Shown here in pieces: positions 17,388 through 26,414 of a DNA stretch of 64,000 nt. The stretch is taken from the NCBI RefSeq assembly GCF_000716545.1, contig NZ_JNWZ01000045.1, forward strand, positions 1 through 64,000, in the 5' to 3' direction. Made by a program: the position numbers and the translations under genes. A model generated the notes under the pieces. That model did no database searches. It had not been told where the DNA came from and was given only the letters and a program-made list of their open reading frames with translations. Numbering within the stretch: position 1 is the first letter of the stretch; each line of letters opens with the position of its first letter. This stretch comes from Kitasatospora phosalacinea (GTDB lineage: Bacteria; Actinomycetota; Actinomycetes; Streptomycetales; Streptomycetaceae).

Positions 17388-19652
17388 ATGTCCGAACTCA
17401 TCGGTTTCAAGCGCCACTTCACCCCGTACGTGGTCGACGGCGAGGCCGTCTACCTGGTCTCCGAGCGCGGCGTCTCGGTGGTCGACGGCAGGCTCGCCCA
17501 GGCCCTCGCCCCGCTGCTGGACGGCACCCGCACCACCGAGCAGATCGGCGCCGCCCTGGAGGGCGTCGTCCCCGCCGACCGGCTCCGGGCGGGTGTCGAC
17601 AAGCTGCGGGCCGGCGGCTGGGTCACCGCCGCCGACCCGGCCACCGACCGCCCCGGCGCGGCCTTCTTCGAGATGGCCGGACAGGACGGCGACGCCGCGA
17701 TGGCCGCGCTGCGCAGCGCCACCGTCCGGGTCGAGGTCCACGGCGACATCGACACCGCGCCGTTCCTGGCCGCGCTGGCCGCCGCCGGCGTCACCGTCGA
17801 CCAGGACGCCGAGTTCACCGTCGCGCTCACCGAGGACTACCTGCACCCCGGCCTGGCCGAACGCAACCGGCAGGCGCTCGCCGACGGCCGCCCCTGGCTG
17901 CTGGCCCGCCCGGTCGGCTCGATCGTCTGGGTCGGCCCGGTGTTCGAACCGGACGCCGGGGGCACCGGAGGCTCCGGCTGCTGGGAGTGCCTGGCGCACC
18001 GGCTCTCCGCCAACCGGCAGTCGCTCAGCTACCTGCAGCACCGCCTCGGCCAGGACGAGCCGATCTCCACCGCCGGCGCCCACCTGCCCGCCACCCTGGC
18101 GCTCGGCACCCAGCTCGCCGCCCTGGAGACCGCCAAGTGGCTGGCCGGCGCCCGCCCGCCGCGGCCCGCCGTCACCACCCTGGACACCGTGCTGCTGGAG
18201 AGCGAGAAGCACGTCCTGGTGCGCCGTCCGCAGTGCCCGTCCTGCGGCGACGACTCGATGGTCTCCAGGCGCCAACTCGCGCCCGTCGCCTTCGAGTCCC
18301 GCCCCAAGGCGTTCACCGCCGACGGCGGCCACCGCTCCGCCTCGCCCGAGGACATGCTGGAGAAGTACCGCCCCCAGCTCAGCCCGATCACCGGCGTGGT
18401 CACCACCCTCGTCCCCGCCGCCCGCACCCCCACCGGCCTGCGGGTCTACGTCTCCGGGCAGAACCTGTCCCGGCAGAGCGGCGACCTCAGGCAGCTGCGC
18501 ACCGGTCTGCGCTCGGTCTCCTGCGGCAAGGGCCGCACCGACGTGCAGGCCCGGGCCTCCGCGCTCGGCGAGGCCATGGAGCGCTTCTCCGGCGTCTTCC
18601 AGGGCGACGAGGCCCGCCGCACCGCGACCTTCGCCGAACTCGGCGACGCCGCGATCCACCCCGAGCGCACCCTGCTCTACTCCGCGAAGCAGTACGCCGA
18701 GCGCGACCGCTGGAACGTCAAGCAGTCGATGTTCAACGTCGTCCCCGTCCCGTTCCGCGAGGACGACCCGATCGAGTGGTCCCCGGCCTGGTCGCTGACC
18801 GAGCGGCGCCACCGCTGGCTGCCCACCCAGGCGATGTACTACGGCTACCGGCACAGCGGCCGGTTCTACGCCGCGGGCGACTCCAACGGCTGCGCGGCCG
18901 GCACCTCCTTCGAGGACGCCGTGCTCCAGGGCTTCCTGGAACTCGTCGAACGGGACGCCGTCGCGCTGTGGTGGTACAACCGCGTCCAGCGCCCCGCCGT
19001 CGACCTGGACGCCTTCGGCGACCCGTACGTCGACCAGCTCCGCGAGGTCTACCGCGGCCTGCGCCGGGAGATCTGGGCGCTCGACCTGACCGCCGACTTC
19101 GGCATCCCCGTCGTCGGCGCGTTCTCCCGCCGGACGGACGCGGGGAGCGACGGCACCAACGAGGACGTGCTGATCGCCTTCGGCGCCCACCTCGACCCGC
19201 ACATCGCGCTCACCCGCGCGCTGACCGAGATGAACCAGTTCCTCGGCCCGGTCGCCGGGGACGAGCACGGCCGGGTCAGCTACGCGGGCGCCGACCCCGA
19301 GCAGAAGGCCTGGTGGACCACCGCCACCGTCGCCAACCAGCCCTACCTGCTGCCCGACCCGAACGCCCCGCGCTCCACCCCGGCCAGCTGGCTCCCGCTG
19401 GCCGGCGCCGACCTCGCCGACGACCTCGCGCTCGTCCAGCGGATCGTCGAGGACCGCGGGATGGAGTTCCTGGTCGCCGACCAGACCCGCCCCGACGTGG
19501 GGCTGCCCGTCGCCCGGGTGATCGTCCCCGGCATGCGGCACTTCTGGGCCAGGTTCGCGCCCGGCCGGCTCTACGACGTCCCGGTCCGGCTCGGTTGGCT
19601 GGACACCCCGACCCCGGAGAGCGAGCTCAACCCGATCCCCATCTTCATCTGA
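17388..19652 (+). CDS. fused leader-binding / YcaO azoline cyclodehydratase (TOMM)
   Basis: This 754-residue protein converts Ser/Cys (and Thr) side chains to azolines with ATP. Residues 1-80 look like the winged-helix peptide-recognition element (GFKRHFTPYVVDGEAVYLVS). The ThiF-like middle carries two Cys pairs (GCWEC, CPSC) for structural zinc. The YcaO domain runs from about 330 to the end with ATP-site blocks ASALGEAMERFSG and LVERDAVALWW, and the C-terminus ends NPIPIFI, the proline-rich tail that matters for catalysis in the family. GAGGAG precedes the ATG. It supplies both recognition and catalysis, so no separate partner is needed. Confidence 0.92.
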   Translation: MSELIGFKRHFTPYVVDGEAVYLVSERGVSVVDGRLAQALAPLLDGTRTTEQIGAALEGVVPADRLRAGVDKLRAGGWVTAADPATDRPGAAFFEMAGQDGDAAMAALRSATVRVEVHGDIDTAPFLAALAAAGVTVDQDAEFTVALTEDYLHPGLAERNRQALADGRPWLLARPVGSIVWVGPVFEPDAGGTGGSGCWECLAHRLSANRQSLSYLQHRLGQDEPISTAGAHLPATLALGTQLAALETAKWLAGARPPRPAVTTLDTVLLESEKHVLVRRPQCPSCGDDSMVSRRQLAPVAFESRPKAFTADGGHRSASPEDMLEKYRPQLSPITGVVTTLVPAARTPTGLRVYVSGQNLSRQSGDLRQLRTGLRSVSCGKGRTDVQARASALGEAMERFSGVFQGDEARRTATFAELGDAAIHPERTLLYSAKQYAERDRWNVKQSMFNVVPVPFREDDPIEWSPAWSLTERRHRWLPTQAMYYGYRHSGRFYAAGDSNGCAAGTSFEDAVLQGFLELVERDAVALWWYNRVQRPAVDLDAFGDPYVDQLREVYRGLRREIWALDLTADFGIPVVGAFSRRTDAGSDGTNEDVLIAFGAHLDPHIALTRALTEMNQFLGPVAGDEHGRVSYAGADPEQKAWWTTATVANQPYLLPDPNAPRSTPASWLPLAGADLADDLALVQRIVEDRGMEFLVADQTRPDVGLPVARVIVPGMRHFWARFAPGRLYDVPVRLGWLDTPTPESELNPIPIFI

Positions 19653-19705
19653 CCGACGCGCGGGGCAGCCGGGCCCGGCTGTCCCGCCCATCCGGGGAGG
19701 TCCCC

Positions 19706-21232
19706 ATGACCGTCATCGAAACCCTGCCGCCCGCCCCCGCCACCGGGGGCCACCACCCGCTGCGCCGCCTGCTGCGGCTGCGCCCCGAGGTCGAGGTCAC
19801 CGCCCAGGGCGCCGACGTCGAACTCGCCCACCCGTGGGGCCGCCAGCGCGTCCACGCCCTCGGCGAGCGCACCGCCGCCGCCCTGCTCGACCTCACCCGC
19901 TCCGACGCCGACCTCGACCTGCTGGCACTCGACCACGTCCGGCTGCTGAAGCTGCTCGAACGCTTCCCGTACCTGGTCACCACCACCGTCGCCGACCCGC
20001 TCGGCACCCCGCTGGCCACCGCCGTGCCGATCGCCCGGTCCGCCGTGCTGCCCGGATTCGCCCGCCCCACCGGCGAGTTGGTGCTCTCCCGGTTCGCCTA
20101 CCTGCGCCGGCTGCCGGACGGCCAGGGCCAGGACGGCGAGAGCTGCGTGCTGGAATCGCCGATGGCGCCGTTCCGGCTCACCCTCCACCAGGCCGCCGCC
20201 GGGGCCTTCGTGGCGGCGCTCAGCACCTCCCGCACCGCCGAGGAGGCCGCCCTGCTCGCCGGGATGACCACCGCCGAGGGCGAGGCCCTGGCCGGGCTGC
20301 TGGCCGGCGGCGGCTTCCTGGACGCCGGCAAGGGCGCCGAGGCCCCGCTCTGGGACTTCCACGACCTGCTGTTCCACGCCCGCAGCCGCCCCGGCCGGCA
20401 CGACTACCCCACCGGCGGCGTCTTCGCCCACCAGGACGTCCCGCAACTGCCCGCGGTCTCCACCCCCGGCGCCCGCGAGGAGGGCGAGGGCATCGACCTG
20501 CCCGTCCCCGACTGGGACACCGTGGTCGCCCGCGACCCCGCGCTCAGCGAGGTCCTCGAAGGCCGCCGCTCGGTGCGCGGCTACGCCGACACCCCCGTCA
20601 CCCTCGACCAGCTCGCCGAACTGCTCTACCGGGTGGCCCGGGTCCGCCGCGTCATCCCCGGCGACCCCGCCGACCCGCACGGCTACGACGGCGTCGAACG
20701 CCCCTACCCGGCCGGCGGCGCCACCGGCGAACTGGAGGTCTACCTCTCGGTGGTCAAGTGCGTCGGCCTGGAGCCCGGCGTCTACCGCTACGACGCCGCC
20801 GCCCACCGGCTGCGCCCCCGCCCGTTCCAGCACCCCGGCGAGGAGGCCGCGTTCAGCGAACTCGTCACCGCCGCCTGGCGCGCCACCGCCTGCACCGTCG
20901 ACCCGCAGGTGCTGCTCACCGTCACCAGCCGCTTCGGCCGGCTGTCCTGGAAGTACAGCCAGATCGCGTACGCGCTGACCCTCAAGCACGTCGGCGTGCT
21001 CTACCAGACGCTCTACCTGGTGGCCACCGCGATGGGCCTGGCCCCGTGCGGCCTCGGCTCCGGCGACACCGACGCCGCCGCCCGGGCGCTCGGCCTGGAC
21101 TGGACGGCCGAGTCCTCGGTCGGCGAGTTCCTGATCGGCAGCCGCCCGGCCGGCGTGCCGCGCACCGCGCACGGCTTCGCGGACGTGGTGGCCGCCGCCC
21201 GCGCCGGGGAGGGCTTCGGCGAGAACTTCTGA
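19706..21232 (+). CDS. SagB-type FMN dehydrogenase (azoline oxidase)
   Basis: This 508-residue protein has a C-terminal nitroreductase-fold domain from about residue 280. Its blocks are LEGRRSVRGYADTP, WKYSQIAYALTLKHVGVLYQ and AMGLAPCGLGSGDTD, as in McbC/SagB enzymes that oxidise thiazolines and oxazolines to azoles with FMN. The N-terminal region of about 270 residues, including VLESPMAPFRLTLH, is typical of the longer SagB form. GGGGAGG lies before the ATG. It is the last gene of the operon and is followed by a strong terminator. The product is therefore expected to carry aromatic azoles. Confidence 0.9.
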   Translation: MTVIETLPPAPATGGHHPLRRLLRLRPEVEVTAQGADVELAHPWGRQRVHALGERTAAALLDLTRSDADLDLLALDHVRLLKLLERFPYLVTTTVADPLGTPLATAVPIARSAVLPGFARPTGELVLSRFAYLRRLPDGQGQDGESCVLESPMAPFRLTLHQAAAGAFVAALSTSRTAEEAALLAGMTTAEGEALAGLLAGGGFLDAGKGAEAPLWDFHDLLFHARSRPGRHDYPTGGVFAHQDVPQLPAVSTPGAREEGEGIDLPVPDWDTVVARDPALSEVLEGRRSVRGYADTPVTLDQLAELLYRVARVRRVIPGDPADPHGYDGVERPYPAGGATGELEVYLSVVKCVGLEPGVYRYDAAAHRLRPRPFQHPGEEAAFSELVTAAWRATACTVDPQVLLTVTSRFGRLSWKYSQIAYALTLKHVGVLYQTLYLVATAMGLAPCGLGSGDTDAAARALGLDWTAESSVGEFLIGSRPAGVPRTAHGFADVVAAARAGEGFGENF

Positions 21233-21253
21233 GCGCGTCCGCACGCACGCCTG

Positions 21254-21282
21254 CGACCCGTCAGCGGGAATCTGACGGGTCG
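21254..21282. terminator. bidirectional terminator of the RiPP operon
   Basis: CGACCCGTCAG and CTGACGGGTCG form a perfect 11-bp stem with a 7-base loop. An outer pair GCACGC (21245-21250) and GCGTGC (21286-21291) extends it. It lies between the convergent SagB and response-regulator genes. Confidence 0.85.
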
Positions 21283-21309
21283 TCGGCGTGCCTGTTCCTC
21301 TCCGCTTCC

Positions 21310-22002
21310 TCACAACCAGCCGCACTCGCGGGCGATCCGGATCGCGTCGCAGCGGTTGCGCGCCCTGGTCTTGGCGATCGCCGCCGAGACGTAGTTGCGC
21401 ACCGTCCCCGGTGAGAGCGACAGCGCCGCGGCCGCCTCCCGCACCGTGCTGCCCTCGGCGATCTCGCCCAGCACCGCCAGCTCCCGGCGGCTCAGCGGCC
21501 CGGCCTGCCCGGCCCGCACCACGTCCAGCACCAGCCGCGGGTCGTACACCCGGCCGTCGCGGGCCAGTTCGCGCACCGCCGCGATCAGCGCCGGCGCCTG
21601 CACGTCCTTCAGCAGGACCCCGGCCGCGCCCTCCACCAGCGCCCGCCGCAGCTCCGCCGTCCGCGGCAGGGCCGGGACGAGCAGCAGCACCGCCGTACCG
21701 GGCGCCGCCTGCTGCACCTGCCGGGCCGCGACCGGCCCGTCCGGCTGCTCCGGGTCCAGGCCCAGCACCGTCACCGCGGGCCGCACCCGGGCGGCGGCCG
21801 CCGCCGCCTCCTCGCCGCCGGCCGCCTCGGCGACCACCGCGAGGTCCTCCTCCCGGTCCAGCAGGGCGCCCAGCCCCGAACGGAACAGGTGGTGCCCGTC
21901 GACCAGCAGCACCCTGGTGGAACCCGTGACCGCCGACTCGGCGGGCGGGAACCGGTGCGTCATGACCCGCTGCCCCGGCGGGCGTTCCAGTGCGGTCGTC
22001 AT
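21310..22002 (-). CDS. atypical LuxR-family response regulator
   Basis: This 230-residue protein has a receiver-like domain (about 28-145) and a C-terminal LuxR helix-turn-helix (LSRRELAVLGEIAEG, SPGTVRNYVSAAIAK). The receiver keeps the conserved Lys (VLLKD), but the phospho-acceptor Asp is Gly81 (VTVLGLDPE) and one of the acidic-pocket Asps is Gly36 (LLVDGHH). Such receivers in Streptomyces pathway regulators work without phosphorylation, often by ligand binding. No sensor kinase is adjacent. The start ATG at 22002 follows GGGGAGG. It is the likely cluster regulator. Confidence 0.85.
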   Translation of the reverse strand: MTTALERPPGQRVMTHRFPPAESAVTGSTRVLLVDGHHLFRSGLGALLDREEDLAVVAEAAGGEEAAAAAARVRPAVTVLGLDPEQPDGPVAARQVQQAAPGTAVLLLVPALPRTAELRRALVEGAAGVLLKDVQAPALIAAVRELARDGRVYDPRLVLDVVRAGQAGPLSRRELAVLGEIAEGSTVREAAAALSLSPGTVRNYVSAAIAKTRARNRCDAIRIARECGWL

Positions 22003-22033
22003 TCGCGCGCCTCCCCGGTCCGTTCCGGCCCGA

Positions 22034-22318
22034 TCAGCCCCAGCCCCACGTGCCGGACTCCTGCGCGCCGCCGGTCGGGCTGCTGGTCGGGGTCGGGCTG
22101 CCGGACGGGACGGGGGACGGGTCGGAGACGCCGGGGCCGATCACGACCGCCTGGGCCCCCGCGCCGGCCGGCTGCCCCGGGCCGTCCTGGACCACCCCGT
22201 CGGCGGTGACCACGTTGCCCGGGCGGACCGGCCCGGTCAGTTCGGCGGCGGTGGCGACACCGCCCACGGTCAGTGCGCCAAGTGCGGCAATCGCGACAAA
22301 TCGAATGTTCAGCGACAT
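22034..22318 (-). CDS. small secreted hypothetical protein
   Basis: This 94-residue product has a clear Sec signal peptide (start MSLNIRFVAIAALGALTVGG, cleavage near ATAAELTG). The mature part is short and Pro/Ser/Gly-rich, with no Cys and no domain. The gene is directly upstream of the response-regulator gene on the same strand, 31 bases away, so they may be co-transcribed. Function unknown; a role in the RiPP pathway is only suggested by position. Confidence 0.65.
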   Translation of the reverse strand: MSLNIRFVAIAALGALTVGGVATAAELTGPVRPGNVVTADGVVQDGPGQPAGAGAQAVVIGPGVSDPSPVPSGSPTPTSSPTGGAQESGTWGWG

Positions 22319-22567
22319 GGGAGTGCCCGGTCCTCTCGCGTTCGGCTGATCCCCGGACTGCCACCGGGGGGTGTGGTGTGAGCCGCCGTCAGGCGTCCGG
22401 TGCGTTCCGCGTCCCCCGCCGGGGGCTGCTGCCGCGGTTCCCGCTCCGTCGTCCTGCCGACAACAACGAGAGTGCTCCCGGGGGCGCCCCCGTGTCAGTA
22501 GCCGGAGCTGGCACCAGAGTGCCGTGACACCCTGATGACAGCTCCCCGCCCGGCCGCCGGCGCCGCG

Positions 22568-22915
22568 TCAGCTGCGGGCGCGGTCCTGCCACCGGCCCAG
22601 CGCGATCCACGGATCCGCCTCGCAGCGCGCCACCGACCAGCCCGCCAGCGGCCCGCCGGGCCCCACCAGCGCCGCCGCACCCGCCCGCAGCGCCAACTCC
22701 GCCGCCAGCAGCGAGGCGGCGGTCAGGAAGCACACCGCCGCCAGCCCGTCCGCGTCCTCCCGCAGCCGGACGTCGCCGCGCACCCGGACGTGGCACACCC
22801 GGGCCCCTTCCAGCGGCAGCCGCAGCAGGGCCGCCCGCACCGGACCGGACCCGGCGGCTTCCGGGCAGCCGTCCGCGACGGTCGGCGGAACCAGCTCCAG
22901 ACGGATCGCGTACAT
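22568..22915 (-). CDS. hypothetical protein
   Basis: This unrecognised protein has about 115 residues from the ATG at 22915 (an upstream ATG at 22951 is possible). The N-terminal half is beta-like (MYAIRLELVPPTV; CHVRVRGDVRLRED) and the C-terminal half is helical and Ala-rich. No membrane segment or known motif was seen. The 250 bases between it and the small secreted gene show no further gene. Confidence 0.55.
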   Translation of the reverse strand: MYAIRLELVPPTVADGCPEAAGSGPVRAALLRLPLEGARVCHVRVRGDVRLREDADGLAAVCFLTAASLLAAELALRAGAAALVGPGGPLAGWSVARCEADPWIALGRWQDRARS

Positions 22916-23137
22916 TCGTCCAGCGTGGCAAAGTCCGGGCCGGTCCGGCACGTCGACCGGGTGTCAGATCCCCGCCTGGCACGAATATGACAGTTGCCTG
23001 GCGCTCTTCACGCCTCGCCCACCAGTGCGACAGAATCTCCGCAAGCCAGTTCTCCCGCTGTCCTGTCAACGCTAGTCTGTCGGCCGGTCAGCAGGAATCC
23101 GGGGGGTGCGCGGCACCTGCGCGCTGGAGGTCGACAC

Positions 23138-23194
23138 ATGGGCAGAACCACGAGAACGGGCACTGGGCCGGGCACGCGGAAGACCGACCGTTGA
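23138..23194 (+). CDS. 18-residue leader ORF coupled to the regulator gene
   Basis: A strong SD (CTGGAGG) precedes ATG 23138. The ORF encodes MGRTTRTGTGPGTRKTDR and stops at TGA 23192-23194, overlapping the TTG start of the regulator (TTGA). The regulator frame has no ATG or GTG in this stretch and no SD of its own, so its translation probably depends on ribosomes finishing this leader. Confidence 0.5.
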   Translation: MGRTTRTGTGPGTRKTDR

Positions 23195-24207
23195 CCGCCG
23201 GCGGCCCGATCGGGCTCGACGCGTTCGGCGAGGCGGTCTACCGCGCCATGCTGCTCCACCCCGACCTCGACACCGGCGGCCTGGCCGACCACCTCGACTC
23301 CACCGAGGGCGAGGTCTGCGAAGCGCTCGACCGCCTCGCCGACCTCGCCCTCACCCGCCCCGCCAGCAGCGGCACCCGCTGGCGCGCCGTCAACCCCGAA
23401 CGCGGCCTCGCCGCCCTGCTCGCCCACCAGGAGGCCGAGGAGGCCCGCCGCCAGCGCGAAGCCGAACGCAGCCGCGCCGCGATGGCCGGCCTGATCGCCG
23501 AGTACGCCAGCCTCCGCGCCCCCGGCGCGGGCGGCCCGCGCGGCATCGAGATGCTCTCCAGCCTCGACGAGGTCCGCGACCGGCTGATCCAGCTCGCCTG
23601 CGACGCCACCGCCGAAGTGCTCTCCTTCGCCCCCGGCGGCCCGCAGCCCGCCCCCGTCATGGAGGCCAGCCGCACCCTCGACCAGGAGACCCTGGAACGC
23701 GGCGTCCGGATGCGCACCGTCTACCAGGACAGCGTCCGCAACGACCCCGCCACCGTCCAGTACGCCCGCTGGCTGCACGGCCTCGGCGGCGCCGTCCGCA
23801 CCACGCCCACCCTGCCGCTGCGCATGATCGTGGTCGACAACGCCACCGCCATCGTCCCGATCGACCCCGACGACCCCCGCAAGGGCGCCGTCGTGCTGCA
23901 GAGCCCCGGCGTGGTCGCCGCCCTGCGCGCCCTGTTCGAACAGGTCTGGGAGCACGCCCGCCCGCTCGGCGAGAGCCCCCAGCGCGACCCGCGCGGCCTC
24001 ACCGGCCAGGAACGCGAACTGCTGCGCCTGCTCGCCGAGGGGCTCACCGACGAACGGGCCGGCCAGCGCCTGGGCGTCTCGCTGCGCACCGTCCGCCGGA
24101 TGATGGCCGACCTGATGGTCCGGATGGACGCCCGCAGCCGCTTCCAGGCGGGCATCCAGGTCGCCGCCCTCGGCTGGTTGGAGACCGCCGAGGACGCCCC
24201 CGCCTGA
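23191..24207 (+). CDS. TrmB/PLD-like regulator with LuxR C-terminal domain
   Basis: This 338-residue transcription regulator is of a type common in Streptomyces. The N-terminal winged helix is TrmB-like (GLDAFGEAVYRAMLLHPDL), the middle is a PLD-like sensor fold (about 100-250), and the C-terminus is a LuxR helix-turn-helix (LTGQERELLRLLAEG, SLRTVRRMMADL). The only plausible start is TTG 23191, overlapping the stop of a short leader ORF. Several RiPP clusters carry a member of this family as activator. A link to the upstream cluster is inferred. Confidence 0.8.
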   Translation: MTAGGPIGLDAFGEAVYRAMLLHPDLDTGGLADHLDSTEGEVCEALDRLADLALTRPASSGTRWRAVNPERGLAALLAHQEAEEARRQREAERSRAAMAGLIAEYASLRAPGAGGPRGIEMLSSLDEVRDRLIQLACDATAEVLSFAPGGPQPAPVMEASRTLDQETLERGVRMRTVYQDSVRNDPATVQYARWLHGLGGAVRTTPTLPLRMIVVDNATAIVPIDPDDPRKGAVVLQSPGVVAALRALFEQVWEHARPLGESPQRDPRGLTGQERELLRLLAEGLTDERAGQRLGVSLRTVRRMMADLMVRMDARSRFQAGIQVAALGWLETAEDAPA

Positions 24208-24213
24208 CGCCCG

Positions 24214-26295
24214 CTACCGCCGGTGCTTGCCGCTGGTCGGCGCCGGAGCCGGGTACGGGATGCGCAGCTTGCGCGCGAACGGCGCCACCGAGGCGCCCAC
24301 GCCCAGCGGACGGGCCAGCACGAACAGCGACAGCAGCACCGCCAGCGCGCCCGCCGCCAGCCCCGCCAGGCTGCCGAACAGCCCCGCGCCGAACCGCCCC
24401 GCCAGCCAGTGCGCGGCCAGGGCGCCCGGCACGCACGCCAGCACCAGGCCCAGGTGCAGGGTCACCAGCCGGCCGCCCTCCAGCCCGCTGCCGCGCCGCC
24501 CGCCGCGCCGCGTCCCCAGGTCCACGGTGGCGTCCGCGCCCGGCGCGAAGGCGTCGGTGCGCAGCATCATCGTGGCGTCCGGGTTCCCGTCCGGCCGCCG
24601 CGGCGCGGGCACCGCCGCCGGGGGCGCGCCCTTCGCCAGCCGGCGGCCCAGCGCCGCCCCGGTCACCACCGCCGACAGGGTGGCCGCCACGGTGTGCGCG
24701 ACCGCCATGCCGATCACCTTGTAGCGCAGCGGCAGCGTCTCGTACGCCACCCAGCACAGCGCCGCGTTGGTGCCGGTGGACACCAGGGTCAGCCAGAACG
24801 GCGTCCGGGCGTCGCCCATCGCGTAGAACCCGCGGGCCAGGCCGTACTGGGCGCAGAACGCGGGCAGGCCGACCGCGAAGGCCATCAGCAGCAGGCCCAC
24901 CACCATCGCGTCGTCGTGCACGGTCGACCCGGAGCCGTAGCCGTACGCGGCCATCGCGATCTGCGAGCCCAGCGCGAAGAACAGCACCGCCGCGGTGACC
25001 ACCATCGCCGCCGAGGAGCGCAGCACCCCCGACAGGTCCTCGCCGATCTTCCGGTAGTCGCCCGCGGTGGCGGCCCGCGACATGCCCGGCAGCAGCGCCG
25101 TCACCAGCGACACCGTGATCACGCCCTGCGGGACCACGAACAGCGCGTAGGCGTTGTTGTAGGCGGAGAAGCCGCGGCCGCCGGGGATGCCCGCGTCGTG
25201 CGCGGCGGTGCCCGCGCTGGTGCTCAGGCTGGTGATCACCGCGAAGGACAGCTGGGTGGCCACCACCAGGGCCAGCGCCCAGCCCGCCGCGCGCAGCGGC
25301 CGGGTCAGGCCCGCGCCGCGCCAGTCGAAGCGCGGGCGGTAGGTGAAGCGGGCCGAGCGCAGCGAGGGCAGCAGCGCGGCGGCCTGCACCACGATGCCCA
25401 GCGTCGAGCCGACGCCCAGCAGCAGGGCGTCGCCGCTGCTCACCTGCTCGGCCTGGTAGGCGTGGTGGCCCATCGCCAGGTAGCCGCCGAACACGCCGAT
25501 CGCGACCACGTTGTTCAGCACCGGCGTCCACATCATGGCGCCGAACCGGTCGCGGGCGTTCAGCACCTGCCCGAGCAGGGTGAACACGCCGTAGAAGAAG
25601 ATCTGCGGCAGGCAGTACCGGGCGAAGGTGATCGCCAGTTCGCGCTGCACGCCGTCGAACTCGGCGTAGAAGTCGACGATCTGCGGGGCGAACAGCCAGG
25701 CGCCGAGCGTCAGCACCACCAGGATCGTCACGCACAGGGTCAGCAGCCGGTCGGTGTAGGCCTGGCCGCCGTCCCCGTGGGTCTGCATCGCGTGCACCAG
25801 CTCCGGCACGAACACCGAGGCCAGCACGCCGCCGATCAGCATCATGTAGACGATGTTCGGCAGCGAGTTCGCCACGTTGAACGCCTCGCCGGCCGGACCG
25901 GTGGTCAGCGCGGCCACGATCACCGCGCTGCGCACGAAGCCCAGCGCCCGGGACGCCAGCGAGCCCAGCGCCATGATCAGGCCGTTGCGGCCGGTGGAGG
26001 CGGCCGGCTTGGCCGGGGGCGGCTCCGGGGCCTCGACCCGCTCCTCGCTCGTCCGGGGCGGCGGCACCGGGCGCTCCGGGGCCTGCGGTCCCTGCGGGGC
26101 GTACGGCGACCAGCCGGACTGCTCGAACGCCTCGGCCGGGATCCGGCCCAGCTGCATGGTCGGCTGGTCCTGCCCGGGCCACCCGCCCTGCTGGTACGGG
26201 TCGGGCTGCTGCCGGTAGGGGTCGGGCTGCGGCGGGTGGGGGCCACCCTGCCGGGAGTACGGGTCGCCGGAGTCGTCCGCGGTGTGCGTGGTCAT
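24214..26295 (-). CDS. murJ: lipid II flippase MurJ (MOP superfamily)
   Basis: This 693-residue integral membrane protein has about 14 membrane segments and moves lipid II across the membrane for wall synthesis. MurJ signatures are LASRALGFVRSAVIVAAL, ARYCLPQIFFYGVFTLL and AFALGLPAFCAQYGLARGFYA-like blocks. A cytoplasmic N-terminal extension of about 110 residues is rich in Pro/Gln/Tyr (DPYRQQPDPYQQGG), and the C-terminus has a charged tail. The best-known Streptomyces murJ lies near oriC beside the thioredoxin genes, so this may be a second copy. The start is the ATG at 26295. Confidence 0.85.
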   Translation of the reverse strand: MTTHTADDSGDPYSRQGGPHPPQPDPYRQQPDPYQQGGWPGQDQPTMQLGRIPAEAFEQSGWSPYAPQGPQAPERPVPPPRTSEERVEAPEPPPAKPAASTGRNGLIMALGSLASRALGFVRSAVIVAALTTGPAGEAFNVANSLPNIVYMMLIGGVLASVFVPELVHAMQTHGDGGQAYTDRLLTLCVTILVVLTLGAWLFAPQIVDFYAEFDGVQRELAITFARYCLPQIFFYGVFTLLGQVLNARDRFGAMMWTPVLNNVVAIGVFGGYLAMGHHAYQAEQVSSGDALLLGVGSTLGIVVQAAALLPSLRSARFTYRPRFDWRGAGLTRPLRAAGWALALVVATQLSFAVITSLSTSAGTAAHDAGIPGGRGFSAYNNAYALFVVPQGVITVSLVTALLPGMSRAATAGDYRKIGEDLSGVLRSSAAMVVTAAVLFFALGSQIAMAAYGYGSGSTVHDDAMVVGLLLMAFAVGLPAFCAQYGLARGFYAMGDARTPFWLTLVSTGTNAALCWVAYETLPLRYKVIGMAVAHTVAATLSAVVTGAALGRRLAKGAPPAAVPAPRRPDGNPDATMMLRTDAFAPGADATVDLGTRRGGRRGSGLEGGRLVTLHLGLVLACVPGALAAHWLAGRFGAGLFGSLAGLAAGALAVLLSLFVLARPLGVGASVAPFARKLRIPYPAPAPTSGKHRR

Positions 26296-26414
26296 CGGAC
26301 CCCCCGTCGATCGGTGCCCGTCCGGCGTTGCGTGGGTGAGTGCGGGAGGTCGGCCCTGGTCCGGACTCCGCCTGCCGGTTGCAGGGTGCACCAGCCGCAG
26401 AAGTCTGCCCCACT

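Noticed and set aside
14081..17422. Long minus-strand frame across the LanM gene
   Set aside because: Gly/Gln/Arg-rich low-complexity translation with no family motif, antisense to a gene with clear LanM motifs.
5104..21232. Thiopeptide cluster
   Set aside because: The leader resembles thiazolyl-peptide leaders, but there is no LanB-type split dehydratase and no [4+2] pyridine synthase, and the core has a single Cys.
21252..21291. Possible riboswitch or small RNA in the SagB-regulator gap
   Set aside because: The only structure is a simple perfect hairpin between convergent genes, which a bidirectional terminator explains.
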